In this document: piece after piece, positions 21,259 through 34,179 of the stretch
How the letters are laid out: every line of letters begins with the position of its first letter
Numbering within the stretch: position 1 is the stretch's first letter
Made by a program: the position numbers and the translations under genes
Notes under the pieces: model-generated
What the model was told of the DNA's origin: nothing
Database searches by the model: none
Seen by the model: the letters and a program-made list of their open reading frames with translations, nothing else
Assembly (NCBI GenBank): GCA_951799425.1
Contig: OX637399.1
Location: forward strand, 17,644,001-17,708,000
Direction of reading: 5' to 3'
Source: Ilex aquifolium
Taxonomy: Eukaryota > Streptophyta > Magnoliopsida > Aquifoliales > Aquifoliaceae
Length of the DNA: 64,000 nt

Positions 21259-22770
21259 CAAGCACATGACTATTCGATAAAATTTCTCAAACCCCGAACT
21301 AAGCACACATGAGTTTCACTATGGCTTTAAATGCTATTCTAGAGTATACACCTACACATTAATTTTTAAACTCGTGTGTGTGTGAAATGCACATGTAATT
21401 TAAGCATTTACTCAACGGAATTCACATTCACTCAGCTATCCAAATTCAGCTTCGATGCAAAACTCGCCAAGGGTGTCTCTAAAAAATTGAATACTCTATG
21501 ATTATCCTGGCATGCTCTCCATGTGTATATGTGAGATAGAATCTTGTGCACAAATTAAAATGCTCACAGATAATCCAAAAATGATGAACATGCATAACAA
21601 TTGAAACGACCTTGGCATAATCTCATGAATGGAATGTTAGGGCATTAGATAGCAAAACTAACTTTTCTTTTTCATTAAAGGTATGCTTTCACCATGATTA
21701 CTCTAGATCATTTAAGGGCTTTGAAAGTTGTTATGAGGCCTTGGGGTGATATTTGGGCTGAGTGAATTAAGGGTCGAGGGAGACAAAAAGGGTTATTCCA
21801 AGGGCATTGACCTTTATTATCAAAATTTCCTTTTTGTGGAATTTCAACTTTACACCTTCACTTCACTTTTTGTTGCTCTCCTTTTTTTTTCTTGTCAACC
21901 CATTTTTCTCCTTTTTCTCGGGCACTCTTTCTCTTTTGCATTCAAAATTTGAATTCGACACCAGTTATCCCTTTTTGGGTTTCCTCACTACATTTCCTTT
22001 CCTTTATGATCAATCATAGTCATTTTCTCGAAACAACCAAGGTGTGACAAATTTTTATCATTTTGCACTAGCTTGGTCAATTGTGTGGCATGAAAACGAA
22101 ATTTCAAATCAGGCTCAATCATGACACTAAGGATAAATTTTTTTTTTCTAGAAAAAGGACTAAGGCTCAAAGCATTTCAAAGATGGCCTAAGATCATTTT
22201 TTAGATAAGCATGGGGAGGCCTATTGGCATTTCAAGATAAATTCAATCAACTATCCACATGCACTCTAATCAAAGCAAGCATAATGAGATTATTGAACAG
22301 ATTTTGAATTTGAAAAATTGTTCCTTTGAGTAAATGTAAGTTCCCTCCTACAAAGATTGACACTAAAGCTCACATGGGTACTTATTTGATCTCTAGTATG
22401 CATGTCAAGCTCTAAAATATGAATACAATTCATAAATTTCCAAAATTACACGTTCATGGTGCACTATGATTGAGTTCAAAAGAAAACACATATGTGATAC
22501 TCAGGCATATGATAAACTTCTATGATGTGCTCACATATTCAAAGTTCAAAGTACATATCTAACTATCATTAAACCCATAACACTATTAATAGGGGAATAT
22601 GGTTCAACATTCAGATATTTTTTCACAAAAATTTTCAAAATTTTCACATATTTTGCAACTATTCTACAAAAAATTAGATCAAAGATGTGAATGGTGAATT
22701 TCACCACAAAATGGTATTATCAACAAAAAATTTGGTGTATCATACAAATGGTGCATTTCATCCCCCAACT
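21259..22770 (-). other. 3' non-coding spacer of Athila element B
   Basis: No convincing gene. Several blocks recur in the env-to-PPT spacer of element E: the GTGTGTGTGTG word near 21376 (E near 61621), a pyrimidine-rich stretch near 21820-21990 (E 62040-62215), GATGGCCTAAGATCATTTT near 22184 (E near 62403), and AATGAGATTATT near 22280 (E 62512). CATAATCTCATGA near 21616 matches both E (61855) and the post-env spacer of C on the opposite strand (48360). In B this spacer follows pol directly. Confidence 0.65.
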
Positions 22771-22774
22771 TGAA

Positions 22775-22978
22775 CTATGCATTGTCCTCAATGCAACAAA
22801 AAGATATGGAATGCAATGATGGACTTAAAAAGATAAGTAGGGTTAGAGAACACCTAGCAATGAGCTTTGACAAAAATACCACAATCTGCACATTATTAAA
22901 AGAGAAAACTATGCAAAGATGAAAGGAAGTAAACAAATTAACTTGTAAAGTAAATGATAAAAGAAAGTGATTATACAC
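22775..22978 (-). other. Post-pol small ORF ending in a GCATTG-CAATGC hairpin (element B)
   Basis: After the pol stop, a 67-codon hydrophobic ORF ends CIEDNA. Its last codons form the inverted repeat GCATTGAGGACAATGC (22779-22794, minus), followed by AAGTTGGGGGATG, a polypurine run. As far as I recall this word combination is common after pol in plant Athila/Tat-type elements; whether the ORF is translated is unknown. Confidence 0.4.
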
Positions 22979-22996
22979 TAAAATCTACTTGGACAG

Positions 22997-25900
22997 TTAT
23001 TCCTCAACAAGGTCCGGGTAAACCGGATCCACCAACTGTTCCTCAACAATTTGAATCTCAAAACCCTCGAAGAATGGTTTAAGTCTTTGGCCATTGACCT
23101 TGAATGTTTTGCCATCTTTGGGGTTTTTTATTTCCACGGCTCCGTTAGGGTAGGCCACCTTGACAAGATAGGGGTCATCCCAATGTGATCAGAGTTTGCC
23201 TTGGAAAATGGAGAGTCGAGAATTATACAAGAGCACCTTTTGTTCGGGCTCAAATATCTTTCTCACAATGGATTTGTCATGGAAAATATTTGCCCTCTCT
23301 TTGGAAATTTTTGAGCTCTCATATGCCTCTCTACGGATTTTCTCCAATTCATTCAACTCCAACTTCCTATTTTCTTCGGCTATTCTCAAATTGAAGTTCA
23401 TGGTTTTAATGGCCCAATATGCCTTATGCTCCATCTCTACCGGCAAGTGACAAGTCTTATCATAGCCTATAGGGAGACATACCTAGAATGATCTTGTAAG
23501 CTGTGCGGTAAGCCCACAAGGCATCGATCAACTTAAGTGACCAATCCTTTTGATTTGGGTTCACCATTTTCTCTAGTATATATTTAATCTCCCTATTGGA
23601 CAACTCGGCTTGGCCATTAGTCTGTGGGTGATAAGCGGTGGACACCTTGCGAGTTATGCCATATTAATGCATTAAGGAAGCAAATGACCTATTGCAGAAA
23701 TGAGACCCATCGTCACTTATCATTGCACAATGTATACCCCAAACCTTGAAAAAATATTTTTTTTTTAAAACTTGACCACAACTTGATGGCCATTGGTCTT
23801 GGTTGGGATGGCCTCTAGCCACTTGGACACATAGTCCACTGCCAGTAGGATATAGAGGTAGCCAAAGGACATAGGCTATGGACCCATGAATTCAATGCCC
23901 CAATAATTGAATATTTCAATGACTAGCACGGGGGACATGGGCATCATCTTCCTACGTGTCACACTTCCCAAACTTTGACACCTATTACACTCTTTACAAA
24001 ATGAAACACAGTCTTTAATTAAAGAAGGCCAATAAAAACCAGATTGCAAAACCTTAGCCGAAGTTTTCTTGGAGGAGAAGTGGCAACTGCATGCCTCGGA
24101 ATGGCAGAAAGAAAGGACATCTTGTTGTTCATTTTCAGGTACACATCTTCTTATAACTTGATCTGGGCAATACTTGAACAAGTACGGGTTGTTGAAGTAG
24201 AAGTACTTCACATCCGCCATGAATCTTCATTTGTCCTTCGGGCTCCAATGCTGTGGTATTTGTCCTATCGCAAGATAATTGAAAATGTCAGCATACCACA
24301 GACAAACTGAATGAATAGAAAATAAATGCTCATCAGGGAAAGAGTCAGGGATAGGGATGTGCTCTTCGACATCTTGGACGACAAGTCGTGACAAATGGTC
24401 TGCCACCACATTCTCGACTCCTTTCTTATTTTTAATGATCAAATTGAATTCTTGAAGAAGGAGGATCCACCTAATGAGTCTCGGTTTTGCGTCTTGCTTA
24501 GACAACAAATACTTCAAAGCAAAGTGATCAGTGTAGACTACAACAGGTTAACCAATAATGTAAGACCTAAATTTTTCTAATTCAAACACTACAGCTAGCA
24601 ACTATTTTTCAGTGGTAGTGTAATTAATTTGTGCTTCATTTAGAGTCTTACTAGCATAGTATATTACATATGACTTTTTGTCCTCCCTTTGACCTAGCAC
24701 AGCGCTGATCGCATAATCATTCGCGTCGCACATGAGCTCAAATGGTAGTTTCCATTTGGGTGGTCGCATGATTGGAGGTGAAGTGAGCATGCTTTTGAGT
24801 TTTTTAAAAGATGCCTCACAATCATCCGACCACACAAAGGGAACATCCTTTGCTAGCAAATTAGTCAAGGGTCTTGTCAATGCACTAAAATCTTTTATGA
24901 ATCTACAATAAAAACCGGCATAGCTAAGAAACGACTTGATATCCTTGACGACCTTTGGAGTTGGGAGGTTGGAAATCACTTTCACCTTGGATTTGTCTAC
25001 TTCAATCCCCTTCACAGACACGATGTGCCCAAGTACATTCCCTTGGGTCACCATGAAGTGGCACTTCTCCCAATTTAGCACCAAGTTCTTTTCTTCACAT
25101 CTTTCTAGCACTCTATCCAAATTTTCCAAGCAACTCTCGAATGAGTCCCCAAACATGGAAAAGTCATCCATGACCACTTTCACAATTTTCTCCACCATAT
25201 CGCTAAAAATTCCCATCATGCATCTCTGAAAAGTTCATGGGGCATTGCACAACCCGAATGGCATTCGGCGGTAGACAAAGGTACCGAAAGGGCACGTGAA
25301 TGTGGTATTCTCTTGGTCCTCCAAAGCTATCTCTATTTGGTTGTAATCGGTGTAGCCATCCAAGAAGCAATAAAAAAGATGTCCAGCTACTCTCTCCAAC
25401 ACTTGGGCAAGGAATGACAAAGGGAAGTATTTTTTCTTGTACATGAGTTTAGTTTTCGATAGTCGATACAAACTCTCCAACTGGTGACCACCCTTGTCAG
25501 AATCAACTCATTCTCCTCATTTGGTATCACAGTGACCCCCGACTTCTTTGGCACTACTTGGGTGGGTCTAACCCATTTACTATCGGCAATTGCAAAGATA
25601 ATGCCCACATCAAGTAGTTTGAGCACTTCATCTCTCACCACATCCTTCATGAAAGGATTTAACCTCCTTTGTGGTTGTTGGGACGGTTTGGAGTCTTCCT
25701 CTAAATAGATTCGATGGGTGTAAATTAGGGGGCTAATCCCCTTGATATCGGCAATTGTCCAATCGATTGCTCCCTTATGTCTCCTTAACACTTGCAATAA
25801 ATCCTCTGCTTGCCTTGGCTCCAAAGAATAACTTATCTCCACCAAGAATGTCTTGTGCTCCCCTAAAAATGCATACTTGAGCGTAGAAGGTAATGGCTTC

Positions 25901-26072
25901 AACTCCAAGATTGGTGTTTGCACGGTTGATGGAAGAATTTTCTTCTCTTGTGGTGGAAGTTTCTCAAATGTTGGGGCCCAATTTCCTTGCAAACTTTTCA
26001 ACTCCTCATCTTCAACAAAATCTTCATCCTCCGACTTTGAATTGCAAAGTAGTTCTCTATGGTCCTCCACCT
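22997..26072 (-). pseudogene. Broken pol of Athila element B: RT, RNase H, integrase
   Basis: In order on the minus strand: linker PSTLKYAFLGEH; RT with PQRRLNPFMKDVV, CIDYRKLN, FYCFLDGY and the catalytic VVMDDFSMFG near 25163; RNase H with MCDANDYAISAVLGQRED and VADHLSRL; integrase zinc-binding start CHSEAC, then CHF and CKECNRCQ; core with WGIEFMGP (expected Asp is Glu), MISDDGSHF and [11 protein letters not shown]; end GQRLKPFFEGF before the stop at 22997-22999. Frameshifts and stops separate the pieces (near 25480, 25230, 24600, 24520, 24225, 23870 and 23640). It cannot give a full protein. Confidence 0.88.
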
Positions 26073-28508
26073 AGGTGTCAATCTGATTGACCTCATGCAC
26101 TTCCTCATCATCACCCGATTGTTTGCACAAGTTGAATACATTAAGATTCGTCATCATGTTCCCAAAGGTAAGCTTCATTAGTCTATTCCTGCAATTTATC
26201 AAAGCATTAGATGTAGCAAGAAAATGCCTACCTAGTATGACATGAATCTGTGAACTAGGATTAGCAACCGGATGAGTATCAAGTACAATAAAGTCAACGA
26301 AAAAATAGAAATTATCTACTTGAACTAAAACATCCTCAACTACCCCCTTGGTGTTCTAACGCTTCGATCTTCCAATTGAAGAGTGATTGGAGTTGGCTTC
26401 AACTCTTCAAGTTGCAATTGTTGGTACACCGAAAAGGGTAGGAGGTTGACACTTGCTCCCAAGTCTAGTAGTGCTTGCTTCACACGGCAATTCCCTATGG
26501 TTATGGCAATGGTAGGGTAGCCGGGATCTTTGAACTTGGGTGGTGTGTTGGTCCTTAAAATGGAACTCACTTGCTCCATGAGAAATGTCTTCTTATGCAA
26601 ATTCATTTTCCTCTTCATAGTGCACAAGTCTTTCAAAATCTTTGCACATGAAGGTATTTTCTTAATGGTATCAAGGAGCAGAATGTTTATCTTCACCTGC
26701 TTAACCATTTCAATAATATCCAAATAGTTAGCAAGTTTAGCCAGTGGCTTCAAACGTTGGGAAAAAGGGGCCGGAATAGGACAATCATGCACATTTAAAT
26801 CAAATTTTTTTTTCTTTTCAAGTGTCTCACCCTCGTCGGAGTTGCCCTTAGTCTCTTTTTCATTTGCCAATGTGGCTTTGGGTGAGACTTTTGGCAAAAT
26901 GATTTTATCAATTTGTTTGCGACTCCTAAGGGTGGTGACTGCCTTGAGTTGCTCATAACTCTCCTTGGTAGACTCGAACGACTCAATCATATGTTGACCC
27001 CTTGGGTTTTCTTGGGGTTGAGCAGAAAATTTTCCTTTCTCTTGTTGGGACGACCTTATGGCATTGGTCAAATTAGTGATTTGAGTATGGATGTCATTAA
27101 AAGCGGTGGCGGTTTGGTTGTTGATTGTTGTTTGGCTTTGAATGAATTGGTGCACGACATACTCCAAATTCCTTTTGTGAGGTGGTTGGTAGATGGGTGG
27201 GTGGGTTGGATGGTCCTTGTTGACAAAACCCTTGTTGGGGTGGGTTTTGGGAAAACCCTTGTTAATTGGACCGTGGGTATTGGGAGCTAGACGAGGGCCA
27301 TGACCATAGTAGGATTGGTTTTGCTTAGGTGTAATGGGAGGCGACAATAAGCAAGACCCATGAGGATTAGGGTTGTCATCCTTCCAACTAAAGTTTGGAT
27401 GATTGCTCCAACCCAGATTATATGTATTGGAGTGTGGAGATAATGATTGCCTACTTTGGTTGAAATCATTCACTTGTTCATGATAAACCTCTTTGAGTGC
27501 CAAAATATTTGGGTACTCCGAGATAGAATGTTCAACACCTTCACATATAGAGCAACGCTCCTCAGCCTTGGTAATGTTAGACACCTCATGCCTCCTATTC
27601 ACCTCTAGACTCTACACCTTGTGGGGTAATTTTTTGATTTTGGCGAGTAAGTCTTCTTGGTCATGCAAATTATACATCCCTTCCCCACTTGGTTGACTAC
27701 CCAGAGAGGACCTTGGCACATCGGCGGGATCCTTGATATCCCATGATTGAGCATTTTGTTCCAATGTATTGAAGTACTAAAGGGCCTCATCGGAATCCTT
27801 GTTTAGAAACTCTCCGTTGCACATCATGTCTATGAATTGTCCATGGCCCGGTGTAATTTCTTCATAGAAAAAACTCACCAATTGCCATGGTTCGAATCCA
27901 TGATGTGGAATGGATTGTAGCAAATCCTTGTATCTATCCCAACATTGATAAAACTGCTTATTGGATTTTTTTCAAAAAATTTAGAATTTGTTTCTTAAGA
28001 CTAGTGTTCTTGGGCACCGGAAAAAAATTTTTAAAAATTCGGAAAGCATTTGTGCGTAAGAGCTAATCGATAGGGGTTTCAATGAGTTCAACCAAGCTTT
28101 GGCTTTGTCTTTGAGGGAGAAGGGAAATAATTTCATGCATGCCATATCTTCCATGGCATGATTTGTGATGAATGTTGCAACAATTTCCTCAAATTCCTTA
28201 ATGTGTAAATAACAATTTTCTCTTTCAATTCCATGGAATTGAGGAAGTAGTTGTAACATTCCCGGTTTAACAAGGAAGCCATGGGCTTGGACCGGTAGAA
28301 GTATGCAAGAGGGGGTGGTGCTTCGAGTTAGTTGGAGATAATCCCCCATTGACCTCGCCGAAGGATCAATTGAGATATTATTTCCTTCATTTCTAGGAGG
28401 GGGAATTGGATTCGAGGGTTTTGCATTCCCCCGCCCCCTTGGAATATTAGCACCATGATCCCTGAAATTGTCTCCGGCATCCTCCGGTGGGTCTTGGTCA
28501 AGATTCAT
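26073..28508 (-). pseudogene. Broken gag-protease of Athila element B
   Basis: The likely start is MNLDQDPPED at 28508; an upstream ATG at 28676 lies in the leader. Gag runs through LLPQFHGIERENCYLHIKEF and LKDKAKAWLNSL, shifts frame near 27985, then continues NKQFYQCWDRYKDLLQSIP. A zinc knuckle follows at about 27540, CSICEGVEHSISEY, where the last Cys is Tyr. After a Gln/Pro-rich part come KVSPKATLANEKETK, CPIPAPFSQRLK and the protease ALLDLGASVNLLPFSVYQQ near 26450, with the DLGA form usual for Athila protease. A stop follows TPRG near 26340. Protease sequence continues (FYFFVDFIVLDT) to a stop near 26072. Confidence 0.85.
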
Positions 28509-28631
28509 GTTTGGTCCTAGGGTACGTCTCACTAGTCTATTTTTATCGTCCAGTCCGTACATACAAAAACGATATCTACAATTGAAACAAAAAGTATACA
28601 CCAATATGTACAAAAGAGCAACGTACCTCAG

Positions 28632-28657
28632 CCCGTGATGAGAATCACGGGACTTAC
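28632..28657 (-). promoter_or_regulatory. Leader splice-donor-like GGTAAGT plus perfect 8-bp hairpin (element B)
   Basis: On the minus strand GGTAAGT is followed at once by CCCGTGAT-TCTC-ATCACGGG (28632-28651), a perfect 8-bp stem with a 4-base loop, about 40 nt after the PBS. Element A has the same arrangement at 429-453. The position suits a splice donor for a subgenomic env-like mRNA or a packaging or dimerisation hairpin; both are inference. Confidence 0.55.
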
Positions 28658-28699
28658 CTCCGTTGTCCAAAATCACCTTCTAATTCGACGCTTAGCCGT

Positions 28700-28716
28700 C
28701 CCCGGTAATGGCGCCA
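28700..28716 (-). other. Primer binding site, tRNA-Asp type, two mismatches (element B)
   Basis: The minus strand reads TGGCGCCATTACCGGGG, differing from the tRNA-Asp complement by two G-to-A changes. It lies 8 bases inside the LTR end. Confidence 0.8.
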
Positions 28717-28724
28717 AAAATGCT

Positions 28725-30436
28725 TGATAGGTTTTCCTTAATCTCCAAACACGAACCCGGACTATGTGTGTATGGCTTATAGAAGTTGGGGAGTGTCACT
28801 CTCCCTTGGGTTCAATGCAAGAAATGGGAAAAATTATGTCTGTGAACAAAAACGTGTGTCTATGCAAAAGTGCTCCCCAAGCATAGAGAGACTTGCAATG
28901 TCGTGTTTTACTTGGAATGGGTATTCCAAGGTCGTCTCCTCAAGGAAGGAAAGGTCAAATTATTTTGAAGGGTGATTTGTGAAAGAAATGAAAATTGGAA
29001 ATTCTTTTAAATTGTGTTTTGGTGAAAATGCAAGAAAGCAAGGTTGGGCTAATCCATAGAGGTCATTCCAATGGGAATGCCAAATCGACTCAAGTCATTC
29101 AACCAATGGTGTCTCGGTGTTTGATTGATTTGTAGGAAGTGAGAGACTAATGTGGGTGTATTAAACAAAAGCATACCTTGTGACAAGTCTACGGTGTATC
29201 AAGAGCTCACAACCATGTCTGCACTCAACCTTGTCAAACCAAACACTTTACACTATGAGGAAGAATGGAAGAGAGTTGATTTCACATACCCAAGAGGAAA
29301 TTTTCCTTGGATTAGCCAACTAAAAGTCTATTTACTCATAGTCAAAGCAAGAACATATACAATGTAAAGAGACATGGTGATGAAATAAAGCTTTAAACTT
29401 GTATTGATGCAAGAAGAGGTTAAACTACAAAAGCAAATTCATTTCATACCCAAAATATAAAGCTTGGAAAGAAAAACCCAAATATAGATATGGAAATACA
29501 AGAACATGAAGCTAGACTTGATTACACTTGAAATAAATGAGATTAAAGTGCCAGATGTAAAGATTACAAGTAATTTAAAGCTTACTACAATTGAAATGGT
29601 GGAGGAAATGCAAAAACCTAACTTTCTCTCTCTAAAACTTCATCTTCTTCCTTGGAGCTTTTCTCTCTAAACTCGTGTAAAAACTGAATAATAATGCAAA
29701 AGCTTGGTCCCATTTCGTCCATACCCCTTCCATGGTCTGTGAGAGCTGACTTCCAATGAGTGGGAAGAGATTAGACACTTCAACAAGCAAGGACAAGCCA
29801 AGCATGCATCTCCCATGCCTTCATCAACTCCCTTTCTTCTCTCTCTCATACCTCTCCTATGCTTTCTCTTCCAAAATCAGACTTTAGGTGTAAGAGATCA
29901 TCATGGTGTGTGATAGATGTCAGGGCATGTGTGGGATGACAAGAAGTGGGCCCTCGAAGTAGGTAGAGTCGTGTTTGCAGGCTTCTGGCATTTCTAGGCA
30001 AAACATACCAGTAGAACTATCAAAAACCTACCGGTAGGTTTTTTCCAGTAAGCAAAATCTACCGATAGGTTTGGTAGGGGCTGCGGTAGAAAAATTCTAG
30101 TGCACTTTTTCTACCAGTAGGTTTTGGAACTTCTACCAGTAGGTTTTTGTTGATTTCTGCCAGTAGGTTTTGGGGTACTTCTACTGGTAGGTTTTCTCCT
30201 GTTTTGGCATTTTCTTGGTCTCTTGATGTCCCGAGCCATCCGTTATGCCTTCTCTTCTTCTTCGTTGCCTTTAAGCACTTGATGGGAGGTTTAATACATG
30301 CCCTGAACTTCTCTTTACCTACAATCACACGAATCTCCATTAAATGTGAGTTTAAACACATTTTCTACCATTTTTACCACAAAAGCAAGTATAAATGGGT
30401 GGAAAGAGATACATGATATGCAATATTCTATTTTCA
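28725..30436 (-). repeat. 5' LTR of Athila element B (1712 bp)
   Basis: On the minus strand it starts TGAAAATAGAATATTGC at 30436 and ends CCTATCA at 28725. It shares much of LTR A in the same order: the GAGTGTCACTCTCC, AAGTGCTCCCCAAGC, AAGGTCGTCTCCTCA and GGCTAATCC blocks, and the palindrome array. The 3' partner was not identified, so its right edge is set by similarity to LTR A. Confidence 0.8.
30003..30190. repeat. CTACCGGTAG-type palindrome array in LTR B
   Basis: About eight copies, one exact (CTACCGGTAG) and the rest decayed by single transitions (CTACCAGTAG, CTACTGGTAG, CTACCGATAG, CTGCCAGTAG). The array lies about 245-435 bp from the LTR 5' end. Confidence 0.8.
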
Positions 30437-31089
30437 GTACAAACTAGTTCCCATGGAGATCAAAAAAAGTAAAAAGATGATAAGATTTAGAGAAGAGAAT
30501 CATACCTTCAAAGAGCTACAGTTCCTCATCCAAGTGCAAGCTCTTCACCAAAAATTGGCTGGAGCTCTCCATTGAAAATGGAAGACTTCCTTCAATTCTT
30601 CTCCAAAACCAAAAGTGGCTGCATGCAAAGGAAGAAGCCCCCCCCCCCCCCCCCCCAATTCTCTCTGTCCCACCAATTTTCCTTTAATTGGGACATTCTT
30701 GCCTAGCTAAGTGTACCCACATGCACAATATAAGCCATATATATATACAGAATACCCACTATACACATAGATATATGTGTGTGTGTATATATATATTTAT
30801 AAGTTGTCCACCTACCTAAGCACATGCATCGCAATATATATATACCCACTAACCTTCAATTTTTGATTCCACAATTAATCCTCCATTGATTACCCCATCA
30901 CATCCTACACTATTCAATTTCTGAAATTAAATCTAGAAATTATTATTGAAGCTCATACTTTTACTCCTTGTGGTACCAACAATTTTAATTTACATCACAC
31001 AACTAAAATAAATATTCACATTTAAACCTTTGACACAATACGAAATGCCTACTTTACATGTTCGGGTCTCATATGGAGGGATGTGTTAA
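30437..31089. other. AT-rich stretch with a 19-base poly-C run, no gene
   Basis: No gene recognised. It holds an uninterrupted run of 19 C at 30638-30656 and TA/TG microsatellites at about 30735-30800. It may be part of the decayed LTR of element G or unrelated DNA into which B inserted. Confidence 0.5.
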
Positions 31090-31740
31090 AACCAAGTTTC
31101 ATAGCTTTGGTTCAGGGAAGAACCGGTACAACCATGTGTTGTACCTGTACAAAGGTGTTCTGTCTACTGATGAACCTATACAATAAAGTTTTACCAGTAC
31201 ATCGTTGAACCAGTAGGACTTTTACCGGTTCAACAAGGCTGATTTTTTTTTAAATTATGGAAAACTCTGATTCTTTTTCTGTCCATTCCTCAAGCTTTCC
31301 AAAACATCCTATTGAGTTAAAAACAATTCCAATTGGATTAGTTTTTCTATGACTACATGATTAATATGTTAAACTCGAATCTAACATAGGGAGTTAGGGT
31401 GTTAGCAAGGAATAGCCTAAATGCTAAGGAATGATAATATGGGAAGGAATTAGCAACACATCAACTCAAGCATGAGAGGGTATTTACATATGAACACTTA
31501 TAATTTTATTTTTTATTGTGAAATATTAAGTTCATTTGTGACAACACATGTGTTAGGTACGGAGGCGTCTAAATCATTGACCATTCCACCTAAAGCACCG
31601 ACAGAGGATCAAACCTGAGGTAAATCCAAACCATGGTGAATGTAATAATTCACATTTTTAGAAATGAATTGTGAATTTTATCTATTGTTGAAGTATAAAC
31701 GTTGATATGTTGGCCCATGATGGTATGGTGGTTATGTTTG

Positions 31741-31975
31741 TAGCCTTAGTGGCAGATATGGTATAGCCTTAGTGGTGAATGTGACATAGCCTTAGTGGCG
31801 AATGTGGCATAGCCTTAGTGGCGAATGTGATATAGCCTTAGTGACGAATGTGGTATGGCCTTAGTGGCGAATATGATATGGCCTTAGTGGTGGATGTGTT
31901 ATGGCCTTGGTGACAGATATAATATAGCCTTAGTGGCAGTAATGATATAGCCTTAATGGCATGTATAGCCTTAGT
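31741..31975. repeat. 23-bp tandem repeat in the LTR of G
   Basis: About ten units of TAGCCTTAGTGGCGAATGTG plus 3 bp at 23-bp spacing (exact starts at 31741, 31764 and 31787), decaying to the right. It lies in the transcribed part of the LTR. Open frames seen in it are only a product of the repeat. Confidence 0.85.
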
Positions 31976-32487
31976 GGCGAGTAACAATATTTCTATATGA
32001 TACACAAGCAAGGGTGACAACGTTTATATCAGTTTCATTTCCATTATGTTTGAGATAATTTAATGTTGTTATAAGAATGATGTTACTCCTTCTTATTTGT
32101 GTACATATATTCACTGAAATTTGTTTTGTGTTCACTCTTTATAGTTTATATTTCTAGGCACCCCAAGTATGAGAGGAGTCCAATTTTGACTCTAGGTGGC
32201 TAAGGGGGAGTCAACCTTGGAGTCTCTTTTGTTTCTTTTGAGCATATGGGGGTTTGTAATTATATGGTATTATAAAATGTTTTGTGGCCTATAAACATGA
32301 AGTATTGTAAGGAGCGCAACCATCTAAGTATGTTTAAGACTTAAACTATACTTAGCTCACTAATAGTCGGTGTCTGTATGTTTGTTGCTTGAACTTATGT
32401 ACAGTTTCTTGAACTTTGCCTAAATAACAGTGCTTACTTACGTGTGTGGTGTGAATGTACTATATTGAGGTTGGGGTGTTACAATTT

Positions 32488-32499
32488 TGGTATCAGATT
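32488..32499 (+). other. Degenerate initiator-tRNA-Met primer site (G)
   Basis: TGGTATCAGATT, the family PBS with its last two bases changed, four bases after the LTR end TGTTACA. Confidence 0.8.
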
Positions 32500-32859
32500 C
32501 TAGGTTAGATAGGTTCTATAGACACGTGAATCTAGGTTAGCAATGGACAAGGTAAGGTGTTGGGGTGTTAGTTGGGGTGAGATAAACATTAAAAAAATGC
32601 TCATGTTTTTCATCTATGTGTTTTTCTATGTTGATTGCATCCTTTATAGCATTATGAGCTATGAATTTTACAACTGATTTAGATCAAAAAGAGACAGAGT
32701 GTTTTTATGCTTTTGAGGGATGTGGTAAACAACACCAAGAGGGGGTAATAGTTGGAAGAATCAGTAAGTTGTTGTTCAGAGAGTATTTGATGTGATGGTT
32801 TGAATGCGTTATGTAATACTACTTATGTGAGGTTCATGAAACTATGGTTTACAGATTTC

Positions 32860-33300
32860 AAGTGTGAAAGATAATGAAGCTTTTGTGTCAGTACAAACTG
32901 GATGTGACCAGTTGGTGAAAGTGTTTAAAGCTGAGTATCTTCTGAACAACACTTTTATGAGAAGGAACAAGTTTCTACATTTTGAACTCAGGGAATGATT
33001 CATATGGCTGAGTACAAAAAGTGAATTACTACTTTGTCTCATGTTGGTACTACTCTTGTTCAGACCAATGAAGTGGGATGTGAGGAAATCCAATGGGGAT
33101 TAGATTACTATATTCAGAACTATAATCCGACCTTCGAATTGATGAATTATATTATTTTGGCAAATGAGGTTTTGGTTGCTGAAAAATATGGGCAAAAATC
33201 AGTTAGTTGACGCAAACAGTACAGGGAAGGGAGATTTGACACTACACCAGTTATGGGATTCCAGTTGGAGGGGCATATATTAAGAGATTGTGGGATGATA
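32860..33300 (+). pseudogene. Gag relic of chromovirus G
   Basis: The piece VFKAEYLLNNTFMRRNKFL with HFELRE corresponds to the end of the capsid-like domain, and EGHILRDC near 33270-33295 looks like the second half of a zinc knuckle (GHxxRDC). Frames are broken between them. Weak individually; placed by order after the PBS. Confidence 0.5.
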
Positions 33301-34179
33301 TTGACAGATGGGATTCTAAAATACTATGGGTATGGGCATAGGGGTATGTAACACGAGATTGCTTGAAAGAGAGGTTGTTGTTTTATTGTTAGTTTGTAGT
33401 GCAACCACCGGTGGTCGGGGTTCACAAGGAAGATGCTAGAATCTACAAATCCCAAGGATGAGTATTGCGATGATGTAATTAAATGTGTGTGCTTTATTTA
33501 ATATGGTGATGGTTATGATGTCTATTTGTTTTGATAGTGATGGATGCATTTTCATTAAACTTGGTTTTATACATTCCTTTGTTGTATATGCATTTATTAT
33601 ACATTGGGATTAACCCCCTATATTTTTTAATTGTATGTTTATTTATTTTCACGCCAAAGGGCTAGGTGGTGATTGCGGATACAAATTGCAGGAGTTATGT
33701 TAAATGTATGGAAGTTCCGGAATTATTGGTAGATTTAATTTCTCTTGACATCCAAGGTTTTTAATTGATATTGAGAATGAATCGGTTATCTGCTCATTAT
33801 GTTTTTGTGCATTGTTACAACGAAGAAGTTGTGTTTAGATAATAAATGAATCTGGATTCAAATTTCAATGTGATCACAAGTTGGACCTAATTGCTTGATA
33901 ACTGCAACCAAAGCTCGACAGAAAAAAAAAAATTAATTAGGAAAGATTGTCAGGGTTAATTAGTATATGTGAAAGATACCAATAAGGACAAGATAAAGTG
34001 ATCTGAGTAATTAGTGGTCTGTGAGTTTTTAGATGTGTTCTCAAATGAATCACTAGGGTTAACACCAGACTGCGAAGCTGAGTTTGTTACTGAGTTACTA
34101 TCAAGGACTACATTTATACTTATAATGGTACTCACCGAATTAAGAAGAATTGGAAGAGTAGTTGCATGATTTATTAAAT

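Noticed and set aside
30638..30656. 19-base poly-C run as a structural or telomere-like signal
   Set aside because: No repeated register or flanking telomere motif; a sequencing or assembly length error in the homopolymer is equally likely.
31838..32020. Repetitive 60-codon ORF on the minus strand
   Set aside because: It is the 23-bp repeat read through in one frame.
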